DNA from: an uncultured Aureispira sp. | GTDB lineage: Bacteria > Bacteroidota > Bacteroidia > Chitinophagales > Saprospiraceae | Reading direction: 5' to 3' | Length of the DNA stretch: 33,249 bases | Assembly (NCBI GenBank): GCA_905480075.1 | Contig: CAJQOX010000235.1 | Span: 1 to 33,249, forward strand | In this document: piece after piece, positions 17,846-26,500 of the stretch | How the letters are laid out: the number at the start of each line of letters is the position of its first letter | How positions within the stretch are numbered: the first letter of the stretch is position 1 | Notes under the pieces: model-generated | The model's database searches: none | Told to the model about the DNA's origin: nothing | What the model saw: only the letters and a program-made list of their open reading frames with translations | Made by a program: the position numbers and the translations under genes

Positions 17846-20113
17846 TTAATGAAGAATTATCTTTTTAGTGAAAACAGCATCTTTTTTTGTTATTCTGATA
17901 AAGTATAAACCTTTTGAATATTCAGAAACATCGAAGGAATATGTGGAACAATTATGCAGGTTTTTGCTAAAAAGTGTTCGTCCGTTCATATCAATTAATT
18001 CAATTGTAAGTGATACCTGCGGGTCATTGATTTCAATATTAATCAATTTGTTGGCAGGATTTGGATACAAACTAAAATGATTTCCGGGTTTGATTTCTGA
18101 GATTGCCGTAAAATCATTATTCGCATTGAAGGTAGGGATTCTGTAGATGAAATTTCCTGTACCATTCGGATATCTTGCCATTGAAATATCATTGATCTGA
18201 GAAGGGTAGTGGACAGAATCAATAATTGTATTGTTGTCATAGGCAAGTATAATTTGTTCACCATTACCCGTAATTCTGAAGTTTGCATGTAATGCACCAT
18301 CCAACGTATCTTCATCGGGCCAGATAATCAGATAGTCTCCAGCCGGAATGACAACAGAAGGCAGGGCAAAGCGGGTTATATTGGTATCGGAATCGGATAA
18401 AAACAATCCTGCCAGAGAAATATCATTCTGAGAATTATTGTACAGTTCTATCCAGTCATCATAATCACCATTTTCATCTGTTACCACCGTATTGTTTGTG
18501 GCCATAAATTCGTTGATTACCAAATCTCCGGCTTGAACCTGTGACTGAAGAGTATAGTATTCATAAGCCGCCCTTTGCGGAGAAAATACACCCGCAGAAT
18601 CATTATCTGCATAAATATAATATTGTAATTCATTCCCGGAGCCTGTTAGCTGAAAACCATAAATACTATCACCGGAAATACCGTCACTCTGAGAACCGTC
18701 ATCTAACATCATAACCTTTGTAAATAGTTCGTTTGAAGCATGTCGGTAGGCCAGAATTACAGTATCAGCATCAGTTACTCTCGCCCTTATTGCAATATTT
18801 CCACCCAAAGATAAAGTGGCGGGAGCAGTATTTATATTTGATATCAGGGGATATCCCTGAAATCCGGGATAGGTATTCAGATATATTGCCCTTGCATCCA
18901 TCAAATCTGTAATGCCCGGATAATCAATCAGGTCCGAAACCGTAACATTCAGGTTGTCTGTAAAGTCCGTATAGGAATAAAACTTGTTGGTATCATTTGC
19001 AACGGAGACATCAATTATGTTTTGCATATGCTGTGCCCTGTTACTGAAATCCTGATTGTTGAAATTCTCCTGCATAATGGTTCTCATATGAGCGATATAC
19101 ATTTTTCGGTAACGGTCATTAACAAAGAGATTGCGCATAAGAGGACGAGGGTAGACCGAAACATTATTATAGTGTAACAGCGGGTCCATTTCTTTTGCTT
19201 CCTGAATGTTGAATCCACTGAAATGAATAGAAGCATCTGCCAGTCGGTAGGAAGCAAAGGACATATTAAGGTCCCACATTATTGGGTTGAACCTGCCCTT
19301 ATTATCCTCATATATATAATAATTTTGTGCATACCCAACATAGCTGTCAAAGTTGATGAGACTGTAATTGATAGCATGCATCCACAATGTACGATCCACA
19401 TTGAGGATGTTTTCAATACTATACGGATCATTGTTCAGAATGTCAATTAAATTATAAAGATCAGACCATCCGTAATCAGATTTTATATCATATAAATTAT
19501 AATAGGATGCGGAATCAGTACCCGGACTGTTACTAAGGTTGGCATTTTCACCAAAGAGATTCAGGTTTTCAGGAGCACATTTAAAAAAGCTGTTTTCCTT
19601 AGCATCAAAATGTTTGGCAAGAAAATCTTTATTTACAGATTCCACATTTGTATATATGCCCCAGAATATATCATTAATATACAAATCAGCAAAATTTGCC
19701 TTTGAAGCCGGCATATACTTTCTGCATATTTCATAGGAAAGAACCTCTCTGACAAAAGAGGGGTCTTGAATAACATTACCTAACTTCAGTTTTTCTATTC
19801 CATTATGCTTATGATTCTTTATATAATCCAGTTTGATATTAAATGGATTTTTAATTCTGTTGATACTTACAGAACTGAATCCTTTGTATCTTATACCTAC
19901 TGAATCATAAGTAATACCGTCAATCTTCACATTGGCAATCAATCTTTCTCCTAGACCAGCAACATAGAAGCTGTCGAGAATATAATCCCAGTTAGATTCA
20001 GTAAAATATATTTTAATTTCCCTTATAGAATCGACGTCATAAAAGTTGTTCTGAGCGAATAAACTATTGAAATTGACTAAAAAAAGGATGTTGATAAATA
20101 AAAAGTGCTTCAT
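17846..20113 (-). CDS. T9SS-secreted CotH-family kinase with lamin-tail domain
   Basis: This is a 755-residue protein. A signal peptide (about 1-21) precedes a CotH kinase domain (about 28-400), a linker with an Ig-like segment (about 415-530), a lamin-tail domain (LTD, about 533-645, opening GDLVINEFMATN) and a T9SS type A sorting tail (about 675-755). CotH proteins are atypical protein kinases, first shown in Bacillus spore coats. Candidate key residues are visible: RYKGFSS (75-81), K94 in NIKLD, catalytic-loop D256 in NFDSYVG, and the DFG-equivalent metal-binding D281 in MWDLNMSF. The sorting tail sends this kinase fold outside the cell, where ATP is scarce, which makes its phosphate donor an open question. 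It lies 64 bases downstream of the arylsulfotransferase-like gene and upstream of propeller-DUF4956-VTC. Confidence 0.9.
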   Translation of the reverse strand: MKHFLFINILFLVNFNSLFAQNNFYDVDSIREIKIYFTESNWDYILDSFYVAGLGERLIANVKIDGITYDSVGIRYKGFSSVSINRIKNPFNIKLDYIKNHKHNGIEKLKLGNVIQDPSFVREVLSYEICRKYMPASKANFADLYINDIFWGIYTNVESVNKDFLAKHFDAKENSFFKCAPENLNLFGENANLSNSPGTDSASYYNLYDIKSDYGWSDLYNLIDILNNDPYSIENILNVDRTLWMHAINYSLINFDSYVGYAQNYYIYEDNKGRFNPIMWDLNMSFASYRLADASIHFSGFNIQEAKEMDPLLHYNNVSVYPRPLMRNLFVNDRYRKMYIAHMRTIMQENFNNQDFSNRAQHMQNIIDVSVANDTNKFYSYTDFTDNLNVTVSDLIDYPGITDLMDARAIYLNTYPGFQGYPLISNINTAPATLSLGGNIAIRARVTDADTVILAYRHASNELFTKVMMLDDGSQSDGISGDSIYGFQLTGSGNELQYYIYADNDSAGVFSPQRAAYEYYTLQSQVQAGDLVINEFMATNNTVVTDENGDYDDWIELYNNSQNDISLAGLFLSDSDTNITRFALPSVVIPAGDYLIIWPDEDTLDGALHANFRITGNGEQIILAYDNNTIIDSVHYPSQINDISMARYPNGTGNFIYRIPTFNANNDFTAISEIKPGNHFSLYPNPANKLINIEINDPQVSLTIELIDMNGRTLFSKNLHNCSTYSFDVSEYSKGLYFIRITKKDAVFTKKIILH

Positions 20114-20177
20114 TATTGATTGCCGGATTAATAAGTAAAGGTCAACAGAAAAAGTGGACGGAATATAAAATCAGAGA

Positions 20178-21692
20178 TCATCTGATAAGAGAAACCTTTT
20201 TATTAATTACTTTATCATCCCCCTGTTGAATAGCCACATAATACATTCCGGAGGAAAGATGAGATAAGTCAAGCGAAGTGTTATTGGAAATCTGAGAGAC
20301 TAATTTACCGTAAACATCAAAAACGGAGATTTTAAGCTCTGAATCAGAAACCCCTTTAAGAGACAGAATACCGGTTGAAGGATTGGGGAAAAGGCTGATA
20401 CTATTTTCTTCGATCTGATGTATTCCTGTAGCTAAACCACAAGGGTCGGGCCCAAGTAAAGCAGCAAGTCCCGGATGATCACATTCATACCTGAAAGCTT
20501 TTGCAGGACCATCTGAGTATGCCCAGACCTGAGTGCCGTTGGAATCCACTTCGTACATATATTGGTTGGAAACATTGATAAAAGTATTGCCGTTCGACAT
20601 TCTGTCGGAAGCAGATTGACCGGAAGAATTGGCCAGGCAGTTATGTCTCCAGTCGTAAGCAGCAGGACCGTAAGCCTGACCTGCAGTCAGCGTGTAGTTG
20701 TAGCCATTGAGAGGAGGATTTATAGCATCAACAACAGAGGAATTAGAAGTTCCTCCTGAATTATTAAAAAATTGGATATAACCCGCATTAGGTCTTCCTG
20801 AAAGTATCCATCTTGGGTCATGAACTGCTGCTGTAATAGTTTGAGAACCAGGAGCTCCATAATTGGAAGGCTTGCCCCAGCGGTAGAGGAAATCTCCCCC
20901 TTTACCTGAGTTTCCTCCTGTGTGTCCTGCGGCTTCGGCAGTAGTAGTACTGTGGTCAATAATATAAATTTCGCTTGAACGTCTGGAACTAAAAACAATT
21001 TGGTCCAGTGTTGGATTGTAATCAAGGCCATTTACATGGAACCAGTCACCATTTGGACCACTTGGGCCACCACCACCACCACCTGAAATAGCATTGATGT
21101 CCATTAACTGAGGGTTGTTGGCAATTATCCCATAATTATCTTTAGAGGCATCGTGGTCCTGAATAAGATGATCCCAAATATGCCATTCCCAGACAATTTG
21201 TCCAGAAGTGCCATTTTGTTGAACCTCAATAATATGAGTAGGCCATTTATCGGAAGTAGCATTATTATAGCCAGCCTGAGTTAATTCCGCAGCCGTTTTT
21301 ACTTCCCATGCAGTAAGAAGAACATTCCCATTAGGCATCAGGCAAATATCGTGATGCGAACAATAAGAAGAGGAGGAGTAAATAAATTCCCAGACTATAC
21401 CTCCAGTAGAATTAATTTCCTGAACCTTACCGCCAATTGCAGCTCCGTTCAGAATGTTGGTGTTGTATTTTGCGCCTCGAACAATATTGCCATTATCTTT
21501 AAGTGAAACAGCATAATTAGCTGCATCAGCACAGGACCATGAATGTGCAATATTGCCGTCCTTGTCAATTAAGTAGGCAGTATTTGAGTTTTGTTTATTG
21601 TATAAAGCATAGCCGTCGAATGATTGAGCAAAAGAAGAGATGGTAAGCAGAAAAAATATTCCGATTGATATAAGTTGATTCAGATAATTCAT
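20178..21692 (-). CDS. T9SS-secreted arylsulfotransferase-like protein
   Basis: This is a 504-residue protein. A signal peptide (about 1-23, ending SFAQ) precedes an arylsulfotransferase (ASST)-type propeller domain (about 25-415) and a T9SS sorting tail (about 425-504, LFPNPSTGILSLKG). ASST enzymes move sulfate between phenolic compounds without PAPS and use an active-site histidine. Candidate residues are H113/H114 in SHHDICLMPNGN, H219 in WFHVNGLDYN and the arginines of FSSRRSSEIYIID. A glycine-rich insert (about 203-215) sits just before the FHVNGLDY motif and is encoded by a GGT repeat. The family includes members with unproven activity, so enzymatic function is inference. It appears to be the first gene of the CotH-VTC block, about 300 bases downstream of mscS. 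Confidence 0.82.
   Translation of the reverse strand: MNYLNQLISIGIFFLLTISSFAQSFDGYALYNKQNSNTAYLIDKDGNIAHSWSCADAANYAVSLKDNGNIVRGAKYNTNILNGAAIGGKVQEINSTGGIVWEFIYSSSSYCSHHDICLMPNGNVLLTAWEVKTAAELTQAGYNNATSDKWPTHIIEVQQNGTSGQIVWEWHIWDHLIQDHDASKDNYGIIANNPQLMDINAISGGGGGGPSGPNGDWFHVNGLDYNPTLDQIVFSSRRSSEIYIIDHSTTTAEAAGHTGGNSGKGGDFLYRWGKPSNYGAPGSQTITAAVHDPRWILSGRPNAGYIQFFNNSGGTSNSSVVDAINPPLNGYNYTLTAGQAYGPAAYDWRHNCLANSSGQSASDRMSNGNTFINVSNQYMYEVDSNGTQVWAYSDGPAKAFRYECDHPGLAALLGPDPCGLATGIHQIEENSISLFPNPSTGILSLKGVSDSELKISVFDVYGKLVSQISNNTSLDLSHLSSGMYYVAIQQGDDKVINKKVSLIR
21067..21083 (-). repeat. GGT trinucleotide repeat inside the arylsulfotransferase-like gene
   Basis: CCA is repeated almost six times on the plus strand, read as GGT glycine codons on the coding strand. 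It encodes part of the six-glycine run before PSGPNGDWFH. Slippage in steps of three would change glycine number without breaking the frame. Confidence 0.8.
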
Positions 21693-21998
21693 AAAAACAG
21701 TTTTGAAATGATAATTTTTGAATATATAAACAAAAAAAGATGGTAAAATCTAGTGACGTGATATTAGACGACAATAAATTGAATATCCCTCAGAATAAAG
21801 CAAAATGAAAGTGGTGGGTTTTTCTTCAGTGACAAATATAAAGTATATAGTGTAAAGAAAATAATATATTCAACCAATGCACAGGAAATACCAGTGAATT
21901 GCATTTATTTTCTGTTGAATAGAATATTCTGAAAAATCAGGACAGATTAAGAGGCAGTCACAAAGAATAGTAATTTTCACCAGTTGATAGGGGCATCA
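21693..21998. other. Intergenic region arylsulfotransferase-like / mscS
   Basis: This 306-base AT-rich gap has no supported gene. It contains a possible -7 box for the downstream block (see 21833). I saw no clear terminator for mscS. Confidence 0.5.
21833..21840 (-). promoter_or_regulatory. Putative -7 element upstream of the arylsulfotransferase-CotH-VTC block
   Basis: The minus strand reads TATATTTG, an exact TAnnTTTG match, about 140 bases before the arylsulfotransferase-like start. No TTTG/TTG sits about 19 bases upstream, so the -33 box is missing or degenerate. Confidence 0.25.
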
Positions 21999-22823
21999 TT
22001 ATTTTTGAATATGAATATCCATTTGAGGGTAGGGGATAGAGATATTTTCTTTGTCGAAAGCTTTTTTTACATATTCCTGCATGAAATAAAAGGCATCCCA
22101 GTAATCAGTACCATTTGCCCAGACCCAAACAGCAAGGTCAACAGAACTGTCATTTAGTTTTTCAACAAGAATCTGATGTTCTTTTTCTTTATTATGAACA
22201 AGGAAAGGACATCCTTTTATAACAGACCAAATCACCTCTCTTGCTTTATCAATATCGTCATCATAGCCTATTCCGAAAGTTAAATCTACTCTTATCGTTC
22301 CGGCTCCTGTAATGTTTTCAACAATTTCGGAGGTAAGGGTAGAATTGGGTATTACAATCAAGCGTTGATGAATTGTAATGAGGACAGTATTAAAGATTTG
22401 AATTTCCTTAACTTTTCCAATGTAATCTCCTAAACTAATCAGATCTCCTGTTCTGAATGGCTTGAAAAACAATATCAATATTCCACTGGCAAAATTACTA
22501 AGCGAACCCTGAAGTGCCAATCCAACAGCAAAGCCTGCGGCAGCCAACATAGCAACAAAAGAGGTGGTTTCAATCCCGAGAATATCTATAGCACTTATAG
22601 AAACAATCAGTTTTAACAGCAGACCGGTAAGGGTAATGATAAAAGGCCTGAGATCTTCATCAAATTTATTGGCCCTCATCATTTTTTCTAAAAGTACCAT
22701 TGCTTTGTTGATGAGTTTGAAGCCCAAATAAAACACTATTAGCCCCAAAATAAATTTAGGAGCATATTGCATTAGCATTTGAAGAATTTTATTCAGCAGT
22801 TCATCGGTATTTATATCGAACAT
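21999..22823 (-). CDS. mscS: Small-conductance mechanosensitive channel (MscS family)
   Basis: This 274-residue protein has the MscS plan. Three transmembrane helices (about 20-41, 60-80 and 84-116) include a pore-lining TM3 rich in Ala/Gly (AAAGFAVGLALQGSLSNFASG). The beta domain follows (FFKPFRTGDLISLGDYIGKVKEI, then VIPNSTLTSEIVENIT), and then the alpha-beta C-terminal domain (about 180-274, with the VDLTFGIGYDDDIDKA segment). The channel opens on membrane tension and releases solutes during hypo-osmotic shock. The length is typical. It lies about 65 bases downstream of the wzz-like gene. A TAnnTTTG-like box at 22851-22858 (minus strand TATTTTTG) may give it its own promoter, although the matching -33 box is poor. 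Confidence 0.93.
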   Translation of the reverse strand: MFDINTDELLNKILQMLMQYAPKFILGLIVFYLGFKLINKAMVLLEKMMRANKFDEDLRPFIITLTGLLLKLIVSISAIDILGIETTSFVAMLAAAGFAVGLALQGSLSNFASGILILFFKPFRTGDLISLGDYIGKVKEIQIFNTVLITIHQRLIVIPNSTLTSEIVENITGAGTIRVDLTFGIGYDDDIDKAREVIWSVIKGCPFLVHNKEKEHQILVEKLNDSSVDLAVWVWANGTDYWDAFYFMQEYVKKAFDKENISIPYPQMDIHIQK

Positions 22824-22850
22824 GGTATATTAAAATTACAGAACAGGATA

Positions 22851-22858
22851 CAAAAATA
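22851..22858 (-). promoter_or_regulatory. Putative -7 element of mscS
   Basis: The minus strand reads TATTTTTG, an exact TAnnTTTG match, 28 bases before the mscS start. A TTG at 22884-22882 is 23 bases upstream, longer than the usual 19 or so, so support is weak. Confidence 0.25.
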
Positions 22859-22889
22859 ACAACAGGTGGAGGTAGTATAAGCAATAGAT

Positions 22890-24011
22890 TCAAATAATTT
22901 CCTGAGGTTCTTCTTTTGTAACAGGTTCTACTGGATCTAAAATAAAATAATCTCTGAAAATTTTCCGGCCTACTACAAGCACAAAAATAAAACCACCCCC
23001 TATAATAGCTCCTAAAACCATGTGTAGGAAAGGATTAGGTTTATGAACAGATAAAGGAAAAAGAGGAGGGTCTATAATGGTAAATGTTGTGGTTTGTTGC
23101 TGACTATTATAATCAACTTCGGCAGCGTCAGTAGTACTCAAAGCTGAAAAATAGGATTCTGTAGCTTTTCTTAGTTCAGTAGATAGTTTTTGGGTTTTGA
23201 TAATTGAATTATTTCTACCACCAGCTTCAGCAGAATTAGAGTTCACATAATTTATATAATTTGCCTCTGCATATGATAATTGATTACGTAATTCATTTGT
23301 TCTTTTCTGTGACATTTCATAAAATCGTCTTTTTTTATCAATAGCAGAATTGTTATAATATTTTTCTAATTCCTGAAACAAAACGCAAACTAATTCATAG
23401 GAAAAATTTTCAGAAGTTGATTTTGCCTTAATGTGAATCATCGATCCGACTGGGTCAAGAATCAGGTGGTTACGGATAATAGAATTATGTACATATTTTA
23501 AAAGATAATTGGCTTTTCTGTCATAAGGATTTGTTGAATCAGAGGTGAAGAAATAATTAGCATCTGATTCAGTTGGGTAATAAAAATTTCTTAGGTAGTG
23601 ATTAATAATAAAATCATTTTTTACAACAGAGTCAATTTCAAACTGAATTCTATGAAATAAAACATTAGTAAAAATTTTTCTGGTAAAAATGATTTCTTTT
23701 AAGTTATTCAGATTAGAATTAGAATTACTTTGAGTTGCAGAATTAAACGATTGACTAAATCCAAACAGAGAAGAGATATTTTGTTGTTTTTCATTATTTA
23801 ATTCATTAAATTTAAAAGAAAAATCTGCAGTATAAATTGTTGGATCGTTTAATTTTCTGTCCCGCATATATTTTCCAAAAACAAAGGCGACTATAAAAAT
23901 TAACCAAGAGTATTTTACTACTTCAATAAAATAATCTTTAAAAAGACCAAAATACTTTTTTAAATCAAATTTTTTAGAAATAGATATTGAATCATTTTGA
24001 TTTTGATCCAT
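22890..24011 (-). CDS. Wzz-like polysaccharide chain-length/co-polymerase protein
   Basis: This is a 373-residue inner-membrane protein. TM1 (about 31-49) is followed by a periplasmic region (50-325) with an alpha-helical stretch (about 215-290), then TM2 (about 328-350) preceded by the proline-rich segment IDPPLFPLSVHKPNPF that is diagnostic of Wzz/PCP proteins. No tyrosine-kinase domain follows TM2, only a short cytoplasmic tail (EPVTKEEPQEII), so it is a PCP-1/PCP-2b-like form. Such proteins set polymer length and connect synthesis to the outer-membrane exporter. It starts 8 bases after the stop of the SLBB export gene, so the two are almost certainly co-expressed and probably interact. 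The periplasmic Ser/Asn-rich region (about 78-103) is poorly conserved. Confidence 0.85.
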   Translation of the reverse strand: MDQNQNDSISISKKFDLKKYFGLFKDYFIEVVKYSWLIFIVAFVFGKYMRDRKLNDPTIYTADFSFKFNELNNEKQQNISSLFGFSQSFNSATQSNSNSNLNNLKEIIFTRKIFTNVLFHRIQFEIDSVVKNDFIINHYLRNFYYPTESDANYFFTSDSTNPYDRKANYLLKYVHNSIIRNHLILDPVGSMIHIKAKSTSENFSYELVCVLFQELEKYYNNSAIDKKRRFYEMSQKRTNELRNQLSYAEANYINYVNSNSAEAGGRNNSIIKTQKLSTELRKATESYFSALSTTDAAEVDYNSQQQTTTFTIIDPPLFPLSVHKPNPFLHMVLGAIIGGGFIFVLVVGRKIFRDYFILDPVEPVTKEEPQEII

Positions 24012-24019
24012 AGGAATTA

Positions 24020-26461
24020 TTATTTGAGGGCATTAATTAGAGCATAAACCGTTAAACCTGAAACAGCAAGGGCAAGGGTGTCAGTAATAACTTTATGCCA
24101 GTCAATAGCTTTCCTCGCCTTTTTGATTTTTTTCTCTTTGGTACCCACATAAACAAGAGCACCTTTCTCAACCTTAGGATATTTTTTAAAGAAAAGAAAG
24201 GATTTGGTTTTTTTTACCAAACCATTAGCATATCGAACATAAATCAATCGTTTTCTCCCTCCTAATTTCCAATCGATTCCTGCTCCATATTCTTTGACAT
24301 AGAATTTTGCTCTTTTTCCCTGATGGAACGGGATATTTATTTTTCTGGGATTATTTTTTTCATTTTTAAACTCTTCTAACAAAATTTCTTTTTTTTCGAT
24401 TTCCGAGGAAGCTTTCTCCAGTTTTAGTTCTAATTCCTTTTCAGCTATTTCTCCGTTTTCTTTAACAAGAGGGTGATTGATTTTGCCGGCAATAGAAACA
24501 AGATCCTTTAGTTTAGGAATATTAATAATGTCATCCTTTCTGAGGACATAATTAAATCTGGACTTTTTTCCTTCTTTTTTTAATAATTCCAAATCAAGTA
24601 AGACCAGTCCTTCACCTTTACGGATCAACTTTGCTCCTTTGAGAAACGCAATGTTCGTCCAACCACCCGCTCTTTTTAACAAATCATAAACCCTTTCATC
24701 TTCTTTAGTTAAGGTATAAATACCAGGCCATTTAATTTCACCATTAATCGTTATATTTTCAGGACTTTTATACTCTTTCGAAATCCGGACAAAAATCTGA
24801 TCATAAGGGTGTAGTTTGTAATCGTCAGCACCTTCAACCTTAAGATTATTATCAAAATCAGAAATAGTGAAATTTTTAATAATGATATAGGTTTTGTTAC
24901 CTGAGTCATCTGTTTTTAACCTGGATATTTCGATATTACTGTTAGAAGCTTCTCTTTTGATACCATTGGCCATATAAATAACATCATTCAAAGAAAGGCT
25001 ATCACTATATTCATAGGATCCTGGTTTTCTGACTGCACCATAAATCTGAACATTATATTTGTCAATAAAATCCGATTTGTATTTGACTTCGATTTCATCA
25101 AAAGGGCTGAGGGTTTTATTTTCGGGTGAATTAGGATTGTCAAGTAGTTCGTGGACATTTACAGGAATATAATCTAGGGAGAGATCTTCTCTTAGTCTTT
25201 TGATATAGATACGTTCCATAACGGCAGATCTTATTACTCCTGCCTTCATCAAAACATCATAAATTGTTGAATTGCTTAATAGCTGATAAGTCCCCGGAAG
25301 TTTTACAGCCCCGTTAACAGTAATGTAATTTGAAAAAGCCTGTTTAATTGGATTAATTTTAATCCTGTCACCATCCTTAAGGTCAAAATTTTTGTTTTGA
25401 CGTATTAATTCAGATAGATTTACATCAATTAATCTTTCTTCGTCATTCTCATAACGTATAATTTGAATATTTCTTCTGTAGGCATCCGATTTTAATCCAC
25501 CTGAATAATCAATAAGTTCAATTAAATTTTCGTTGTCAATCAATTCATAAAAAAAAGGACGTTCAATAGCCCCTTCAATTTCAACTACACGTCCGGCTAA
25601 AGGCACATAAACATAATCATTATTAAATAGGAAAAAATCATCCGCAACATTGGGGTTGTTCATGAATTTGTATACATCGAGTATGCGGGTTTTGTATTCA
25701 GAGGAAACTACTTTAATCAGTCTGACACTACCTATTTGAGAAGGACCTCCTGCAGCAACTAAAGCATTAAAAGCAGTATTTACAGCAGGGAAAGTGTAGG
25801 AACCCGGATTGAAGACTTCACCGGTAATATTAATTGTTAAGGACCTTGAGTAATTTAGTTCTATAGAGATTTGAGAATTAGCCATGTTTACATGATTAGT
25901 TAATCTCTCCTCAATCACTTTTTTTGCGTCGGAAAACTTCATTTCCCTGATATAAAGCCTGGGTATATGTACTCCTCTTCCAGGATTTGTCAGATTGATA
26001 AATCCCTCTTCGTCAATAGCTACAGAGGCAGAATAATCTGTTGCTCCCCAAATAGTAATAGCAAGTTCATCCCCTATTCCCAACAAATAACTGTCTATAG
26101 CTTTTATATCTCTTGATCGTGTAAATAAAGTGATGCTCTGATCTCTGAAAAATTGTTGCCCCCAGATTCTAGCTTCAGGAAGTTCTGCCTGTCTTATATC
26201 AAATTTTATTTTTCTTTCTTCTTCCTCGTTGTCCTCATCATTTTCAACTTCTTTATCAATTATTTCTTTACTTTCATCAACTACTTTATTTTTTTTAGTA
26301 GTTACAGAAGAATTAATGTCATTTAAATTATCTTTAATTTTGTCAATAACAACAGGGTCAATTTGTGGTGCTACAGGAATAACAGGTTCCTGTGCAATCA
26401 AATTGCTTAGCCATAAGGTATTTAAGCAAATAAAAAGTAAAATAATTAATTTCAACTTCAT
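24020..26461 (-). CDS. Wza-like polysaccharide export protein with multiple SLBB domains
   Basis: This is an 813-residue exported protein. A cleavable signal peptide (about 1-23, ending LIAQ) has no lipobox, so it is not a typical Wza lipoprotein. An acidic linker (about 55-90) is followed by the polysaccharide-export (PES) domain (about 125-205, GIGDELAITIWG). Five to six SLBB repeats come next (units opening ITGEVFNPGSY, VEIEGAIERP, ITVNGAVKLPGTY, VQIYGAVRKPGSY, ITINGEIKWPGIY and VSIAGKINHP; about 210-680). A charged coiled-coil insert (about 680-715) and a C-terminal hydrophobic helix (about 790-810) end the protein. This is the large multi-SLBB exporter common in Bacteroidota, about twice the length of E. 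coli Wza. It should form the outer-membrane or periplasmic conduit for the polymer whose precursors are made by the upstream sugar-nucleotide genes. wzz-like follows directly. Confidence 0.9.
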   Translation of the reverse strand: MKLKLIILLFICLNTLWLSNLIAQEPVIPVAPQIDPVVIDKIKDNLNDINSSVTTKKNKVVDESKEIIDKEVENDEDNEEEERKIKFDIRQAELPEARIWGQQFFRDQSITLFTRSRDIKAIDSYLLGIGDELAITIWGATDYSASVAIDEEGFINLTNPGRGVHIPRLYIREMKFSDAKKVIEERLTNHVNMANSQISIELNYSRSLTINITGEVFNPGSYTFPAVNTAFNALVAAGGPSQIGSVRLIKVVSSEYKTRILDVYKFMNNPNVADDFFLFNNDYVYVPLAGRVVEIEGAIERPFFYELIDNENLIELIDYSGGLKSDAYRRNIQIIRYENDEERLIDVNLSELIRQNKNFDLKDGDRIKINPIKQAFSNYITVNGAVKLPGTYQLLSNSTIYDVLMKAGVIRSAVMERIYIKRLREDLSLDYIPVNVHELLDNPNSPENKTLSPFDEIEVKYKSDFIDKYNVQIYGAVRKPGSYEYSDSLSLNDVIYMANGIKREASNSNIEISRLKTDDSGNKTYIIIKNFTISDFDNNLKVEGADDYKLHPYDQIFVRISKEYKSPENITINGEIKWPGIYTLTKEDERVYDLLKRAGGWTNIAFLKGAKLIRKGEGLVLLDLELLKKEGKKSRFNYVLRKDDIINIPKLKDLVSIAGKINHPLVKENGEIAEKELELKLEKASSEIEKKEILLEEFKNEKNNPRKINIPFHQGKRAKFYVKEYGAGIDWKLGGRKRLIYVRYANGLVKKTKSFLFFKKYPKVEKGALVYVGTKEKKIKKARKAIDWHKVITDTLALAVSGLTVYALINALK

Positions 26462-26500
26462 AATTAAAGTCAGTATTAAATCAGGATTTCAGATTTAAAT

